DNA of 46,910 nt from an uncultured Collinsella sp. (GTDB taxonomy: Bacteria; Actinomycetota; Coriobacteriia; Coriobacteriales; Coriobacteriaceae): contig CAKUHP010000012.1 of NCBI GenBank assembly GCA_934658705.1, forward strand, positions 1 through 46,910, in the 5' to 3' direction. Of the stretch, positions 43,726 through 46,910 are shown piece after piece; within the stretch, counting starts at the first letter, position 1; each line of letters starts with the position of its first letter. The position numbers were made by a program, and so were the translations under genes. Under the pieces are notes generated by a model, which was given only the letters and a program-made list of their open reading frames with translations, was not told the DNA's origin and searched no databases.

Positions 43726-44925
43726 ATGGCTTCATCCACGAGCTTCATACCGTACCTATGCGTGGCGGCCGCGGCCTTTATCACGACCTTCCTCACGGTG
43801 CCCCTGGTCAAGCGCCTGGCGATTAAGCTCGACGCCGTCGACTATCCCTCCAAGCGCCGTATCAACACCAAGCCCATTCCGCGCATGGGCGGCACGGCAG
43901 TCTTTTTGGGCCTCGTCGTGGCCTGCGCTGTGCAAATCCTGGGCACCTGGTACCTGGGCTGGCCGCCCGCTTTGGTGCCGCACCCGCGCCTGCACATCAG
44001 CTATCCCATGCTGGCGCTCTCCTTTACCGTGATCTTTGCGACCGGCGCGATCGATGATGTATTCCAACTCAAGCCCAAGCAAAAGCTGGCCGGCCAGGTA
44101 CTCGCCGCGCTCATCGCCTGCATCGGCGGTCTGCGCATCGGCGTCATCGTCAACCCATTTGCCCCCGGCGAGATCATGCTCGGTTGGCTCGCCTACCCCA
44201 TCACCGTGATCTACCTGGTGGCGTTCACCAACATCATCAACCTCATCGACGGCCTCGACGGCCTGGCCACGGGCATCTGCGGCATCGCGTCGTTCACCAT
44301 GTTCACGATGGCCGTGCTTTCGGGCCGCATCGACGCCGCCGCGCTTTCCATCGCGCTCTTTGGCTCGTGCCTGGCCTTTCTGCGCTACAACTTCAACCCC
44401 GCGAGCATCTTCTTGGGCGACTCGGGGTCGCTGCTGCTGGGCTTTGCGCTGGGCTCCATCTCGCTGCTCAACGTGAGCCGCACCGCCGCGCTCACCTCGC
44501 TCATCATCCCGCTTATCGTCGCCGGCGTGCCCATCATCGACACATTCAGCGCCATCGTGCGCCGCAAGCGCGCCCACATCAGCATCGGGCAGGCCGACAA
44601 GGGCCACATCCACCACCGCCTAATCCAAGAGGGCTACAACCAAAAGCAGGCCGTGCTGCTCATCTATGCCTGGTGCATCATGCTTTCTGCCGGCGCCGCC
44701 GCGATCAACCAGGTCGAGGTGCCCATGCGCGTGCTCATCTTTGTCGTGCTCGCCATTGGCTCGGCGGCCTTTGCCAAGCATCTGCACCTGTTTGAGCCCG
44801 TGCTGCGCCACCACTACAACAAGCGCACGCACGAGGACGAGCTCGTCACCCCCGACGACCCCGCCTTTAAGCAGGAGGAGCGGGCGGCCGAGGAACGCAA
44901 GGAGGAGCGTCACCACAGGCGCTAG
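43726..44925 (+). CDS. tagO: Undecaprenyl-phosphate sugar-1-phosphate transferase (WecA/TagO type)
   Basis: This 399-residue membrane enzyme moves a sugar-1-phosphate, usually GlcNAc-1-P, onto undecaprenyl phosphate to start wall polymers. It has about ten helices, D110-D111 in GAIDDVFQLKPKQKLAGQ, NLIDGLDGLATG and the GHIHHRL His motif of the MraY/WecA superfamily. An INTKPIPRMGG loop lies near residue 47. The ATG at 43726 is where the first helix starts, but its ribosome site is weak. The last 30 residues form a charged tail. It probably feeds the glycosyltransferases at the other end of the window. TagO or WecA function cannot be separated here. Confidence 0.88.
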   Translation: MASSTSFIPYLCVAAAAFITTFLTVPLVKRLAIKLDAVDYPSKRRINTKPIPRMGGTAVFLGLVVACAVQILGTWYLGWPPALVPHPRLHISYPMLALSFTVIFATGAIDDVFQLKPKQKLAGQVLAALIACIGGLRIGVIVNPFAPGEIMLGWLAYPITVIYLVAFTNIINLIDGLDGLATGICGIASFTMFTMAVLSGRIDAAALSIALFGSCLAFLRYNFNPASIFLGDSGSLLLGFALGSISLLNVSRTAALTSLIIPLIVAGVPIIDTFSAIVRRKRAHISIGQADKGHIHHRLIQEGYNQKQAVLLIYAWCIMLSAGAAAINQVEVPMRVLIFVVLAIGSAAFAKHLHLFEPVLRHHYNKRTHEDELVTPDDPAFKQEERAAEERKEERHHRR

Positions 44926-45085
44926 GGTTTGCCGCCGAGGATGCGGCACGTTGCCGCTTGCCGCCCATGACCGCGCCGCGGCTGCCGCATAGTCCTCGCC
45001 TTACCAGCACCTCGCCCACTTACGCCCCACCCCTTTCATCAAACGCGCTATCATCTTGACCAATTCGCATACGTTAGGAGCAATC

Positions 45086-46135
45086 ATGCCAAACGAGAAC
45101 AGCTACGAAGTCGCGCTGCAAAAGAGCAACGCCATTCGCGAGGGCCTGGCCAAGACGCCCGAGAAGTTCACCATGCTCACCGGCGACCGCCCCACCGGCC
45201 GACTGCACCTGGGCCACTACTTCGGCACCCTCAAGGGCCGCGTGGAGCTGCAGAACATGGGCGCCAAGACCAACGTACTCATCGCCGACTACCAGGTCAT
45301 CACCGACCGCGACACCACAGAGCACATCCAGGACAACGTGTACAACATGGTCATGGACTACCTCGCCTGCGGCATCGACCCCGACAAAACCATGATCTAC
45401 GCGCACTCCGCCGTGCCCGCCGCCAACCAGCTCATGCTGCCGTTCCTGTCGCTGGTGTCCGAGGCCGAGCTGGCGCGCAACCCCACGGTCAAGGCCGAGA
45501 TGGAGGCCTCGGGCCACGAGCTCACCGGCCTTCTGCTCACCTACCCGGTGCACCAGGCCTGCGACATCCTGTTCTGCAAGGGCAATGTGGTGCCCGTCGG
45601 TCGCGACCAGCTGCCGCACATCGAGCTCACCCGCACCATCGCCCGCCGCTTTAACAACCGCTACGGCAGGGTGTTCCCCGAGGTCGACGCGCTGCTGTCC
45701 GAGACCCCGCTGCTGCCCGGCCTGGACGGTCGCAAGATGAGCAAGAGCTACGGCAACGCCATCAACATTTCGATGACCGCCGAGGAGACGGCCAAGCGCA
45801 TCAAGAAGAGCCAGACCGACTCCGAGCGCATGATCACGTTTGATCCCGAGAACCGCCCCGGTGTGTCCGGCCTGCTTTCGACGGCCGCCATCTGCACCGG
45901 CCGCTCCGAGGTCGAGATTGCCGAGGAGATCGGCATGGGCGGCTCTGGCCAGCTCAAGAAGTACGTGACCGAGGCCGTCAACGAGTACTTCGCGCCGATC
46001 CGCGAGCGTCGCCAGCGCTACGAGAACGACCTGGATTACGTGAAGGACGTGCTGCACGAGGGCAACCGTCGCGCCAACGAAATCGCCGAGCAGACCCTGG
46101 CCGAGGTTCAGGACGCCATGGGCATGGTGTACTAG
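45086..46135 (+). CDS. trpS: Tryptophanyl-tRNA synthetase
   Basis: The 349-residue class I synthetase charges tRNA-Trp. TGDRPTGRLHLGHYFG carries HLGH at 41-44, and GRKMSKSYGNAI carries KMSKS near 225. Length and order are normal for bacterial TrpS. TTAGGAGC sits before the ATG at 45086; ten residues upstream would be possible only without a ribosome site. The gene is followed by an 18-bp hairpin. No T-box motif is visible in the 160-bp leader. Confidence 0.96.
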   Translation: MPNENSYEVALQKSNAIREGLAKTPEKFTMLTGDRPTGRLHLGHYFGTLKGRVELQNMGAKTNVLIADYQVITDRDTTEHIQDNVYNMVMDYLACGIDPDKTMIYAHSAVPAANQLMLPFLSLVSEAELARNPTVKAEMEASGHELTGLLLTYPVHQACDILFCKGNVVPVGRDQLPHIELTRTIARRFNNRYGRVFPEVDALLSETPLLPGLDGRKMSKSYGNAINISMTAEETAKRIKKSQTDSERMITFDPENRPGVSGLLSTAAICTGRSEVEIAEEIGMGGSGQLKKYVTEAVNEYFAPIRERRQRYENDLDYVKDVLHEGNRRANEIAEQTLAEVQDAMGMVY

Positions 46136-46188
46136 GCAAAGCACCTTCGCACAACATAGACGGTGAGGTTGAATCCTCCCCCGAAACA

Positions 46189-46230
46189 GGAACAGGCCCG
46201 CTGGCAGTTAGTTGCCAGCGGGCCTGTTCC
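46189..46230. repeat. Perfect 18-bp hairpin downstream of trpS, no T-run
   Basis: GGAACAGGCCCGCTGGCA (46189-46206) and its exact complement (46213-46230) surround GTTAGT. It lacks a T-tract, so it is not a classical terminator; it may protect the 3' end or be a mobile palindrome. Confidence 0.8.
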
Positions 46231-46413
46231 CGAAGTACACCGTTGAATCGCACAGAGGGGAGGAATGCGAATCAAACTCAACAGGGCAGGCTTTTTCATC
46301 GCCTATGGCCTGCTCCGTTGCTGAAAACAATATAGTTCACCGTGGTTTACTTTGTAGTGTCAAAAGGCGCCGTCATACGTTCTCCATAAGTTAGCCCAGG
46401 TAAACCTGAGGTT
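46231..46413. other. Intergenic stretch with no firm gene
   Basis: Only a weak 20-codon reading frame with a nearby GGGGAGGA (ATG at 46265) is seen here; I do not trust it. No RNA gene is evident. Confidence 0.4.
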
Positions 46414-46446
46414 CCACCACAAAGGGGACAGGCACCTTTGTGGGGG
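46414..46446. repeat. Hairpin repeat, family R1, copy 3, degraded
   Basis: CCACCACAAAGG and CCTTTGTGGGGG around the same GGACAGGCA loop match the two perfect copies, but the outer stem is mutated. It precedes the stop of the alkyltransferase gene. Confidence 0.85.
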
Positions 46447-46463
46447 CTTTGGCGATCTGACCG

Positions 46464-46784
46464 CTAAAGCCCCGCCGGCCAGCGGCAGGCAGCAAGGTCG
46501 ACGTGCATGGGATCGGTAAACGTCACGCCCTCCCCCAGCAGAAGCTCACGTTGAGCATCGGGGCCTCCAAACGCAAAGCCCTCGCAAATACGGCCATCAG
46601 CAAACACCACACGATGGCAGGGAATCTGACCGGGGCGCGGATTGCTGTGCAGCGCATAGCCCACGCAGCGCGCGCTGCGCGGACGACCGGCGAGCAGCGC
46701 CACCTGGCCGTACGTGGCGACCATCCTGTCGGGAATCTGCTCGACCACCTCGTATACCTGCTCAAAAAAGCCCTCAGACGCCAT
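46464..46784 (-). CDS. O6-alkylguanine-DNA alkyltransferase domain protein (MGMT family)
   Basis: This 106-residue protein consists only of the C-terminal domain of MGMT/Ada. IPCHRVV keeps the acceptor Cys56, unlike the alkyltransferase-like proteins with Trp. RSARCVGYALHSNPRPG is the DNA-binding helix with its Arg finger and Asn hinge region. It should remove alkyl groups from guanine O6, or flag such damage. It lacks the N-terminal half of standard Ogt, a feature of a short gut-bacterial subgroup. The ATG at 46784 follows AAAGGAG; the apparent reading upstream enters the R1 repeat and the IS end. Confidence 0.88.
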   Translation of the reverse strand: MASEGFFEQVYEVVEQIPDRMVATYGQVALLAGRPRSARCVGYALHSNPRPGQIPCHRVVFADGRICEGFAFGGPDAQRELLLGEGVTFTDPMHVDLAACRWPAGL

Positions 46785-46813
46785 CTCGCGCTCCTTTCCA
46801 CCCGGAAAAGCAT

Positions 46814-46835
46814 AAACCACCACAAAGGTGCCTGT
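46814..46835. repeat. Hairpin repeat, family R1, copy 4, interrupted
   Basis: AAACCACCACAAAGGTGCCT and the next GT match the first half of an inverted R1 copy up to the middle of its loop, where the IS3-type end starts. The other half should lie beyond the window. Confidence 0.8.
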
Positions 46836-46910
46836 GAACTGCGCCCCGAAACTTGGACTGAATAAATAGCGACTACGCCGCAAGGGCCTGGTTCCGGAAC
46901 TCCTCCGGCG
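46835..46910 (-). mobile_element. End of an IS3-family insertion sequence
   Basis: TGAACTGCGCCCCGAAAC followed by TTGGAC (46835-46858) is the terminal inverted repeat style of IS3-family elements. The transposase stop follows at 46873. The element extends past the window. Confidence 0.8.
46873..46910 (-). CDS. IS3-family transposase, C-terminal fragment
   Basis: Only the last codons are inside the window. They read PEEFRNQALAA and a TAG stop, matching the end of IS3-type OrfB transposases (often YRNQ-like). The gene is partial because of the window edge, not truncated. Confidence 0.75.
   Translation of the reverse strand, partial: PEEFRNQALAA

Noticed and set aside
46265..46324. Small peptide gene of about 20 codons
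   Set aside because: The ribosome site is too close to the ATG and there is no supporting context.

Overview
The window looks like chromosomal DNA from a high-GC, Gram-positive gut anaerobe of the Coriobacteriia, most probably Collinsella or a close relative. This is an inference from gene content: an iron-sulfur (Suf) operon with SufU, a paired NifU-like/GGGtGRT operon, a Rho factor with a very long disordered N-terminus, a CarD-family regulator, a sortase-type surface protein, oxygen-sensitive radical-SAM chemistry and intergenic hairpin repeats. No database was searched.

Layout. 1-360 is a GC-rich non-coding block with strong RNA-like pairing. 487-1347 is an AT-rich DUF2971 gene. 1371-7362 is a cell-surface polysaccharide cluster (three family 2 glycosyltransferases, an acyltransferase, a polytopic membrane protein). 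7389-11151 holds an AAA-ATPase-like protein and a cell-wall-anchored protein. 11279-12413 reads leftward as an Rrf2 regulator followed by a MntA/HepT toxin-antitoxin pair. 12638-17883 is the divergent sufCBDSU operon. 18520-19323 is a REP-associated (Y1-type) transposase. 19717-21474 is a strongly translated NifU-like plus GGGtGRT operon of unknown function. 21777-24324 holds a NadB/FrdA-type flavoprotein and DinD. 24518-24812 is a leftward tRNA cluster (Lys, Lys, His) with a broken copy of the tRNA-Lys 3' end beside it.

24978-28598 holds an aminotransferase, a truncated fructokinase remnant, a VanZ-like protein and an Ala-rich membrane protein. 28910-34270 is rho and argS, separated by about 900 bp full of repeats. 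34613-41492 holds a CarD-like regulator, an HD protein, proA, a proline iminopeptidase, proB and nicotinate phosphoribosyltransferase. 41576-46784 holds a small membrane protein, tRNA-Ala, a PflX-type radical SAM protein, a structured leader before a WecA/TagO-type sugar-1-phosphate transferase, trpS and an O6-alkylguanine alkyltransferase. The last 76 bases are the end of an IS3-family insertion sequence that has split a hairpin repeat.

How the parts fit. Two iron-sulfur themes lie close together (suf under a probable Rrf2 sensor, and the NifU-like/GGGtGRT pair). Proline genes flank a proline-releasing peptidase. At least five families of short hairpin or tandem repeats sit in the intergenic spaces; three share a GGGGAC core, and several act as likely bidirectional terminators. 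The resident REP-associated transposase is the obvious but unproven candidate for having spread them. The least explained items are the 5' structured RNA, the GGGtGRT operon, the repeat-rich rho leader and the 43.4 kb leader RNA.
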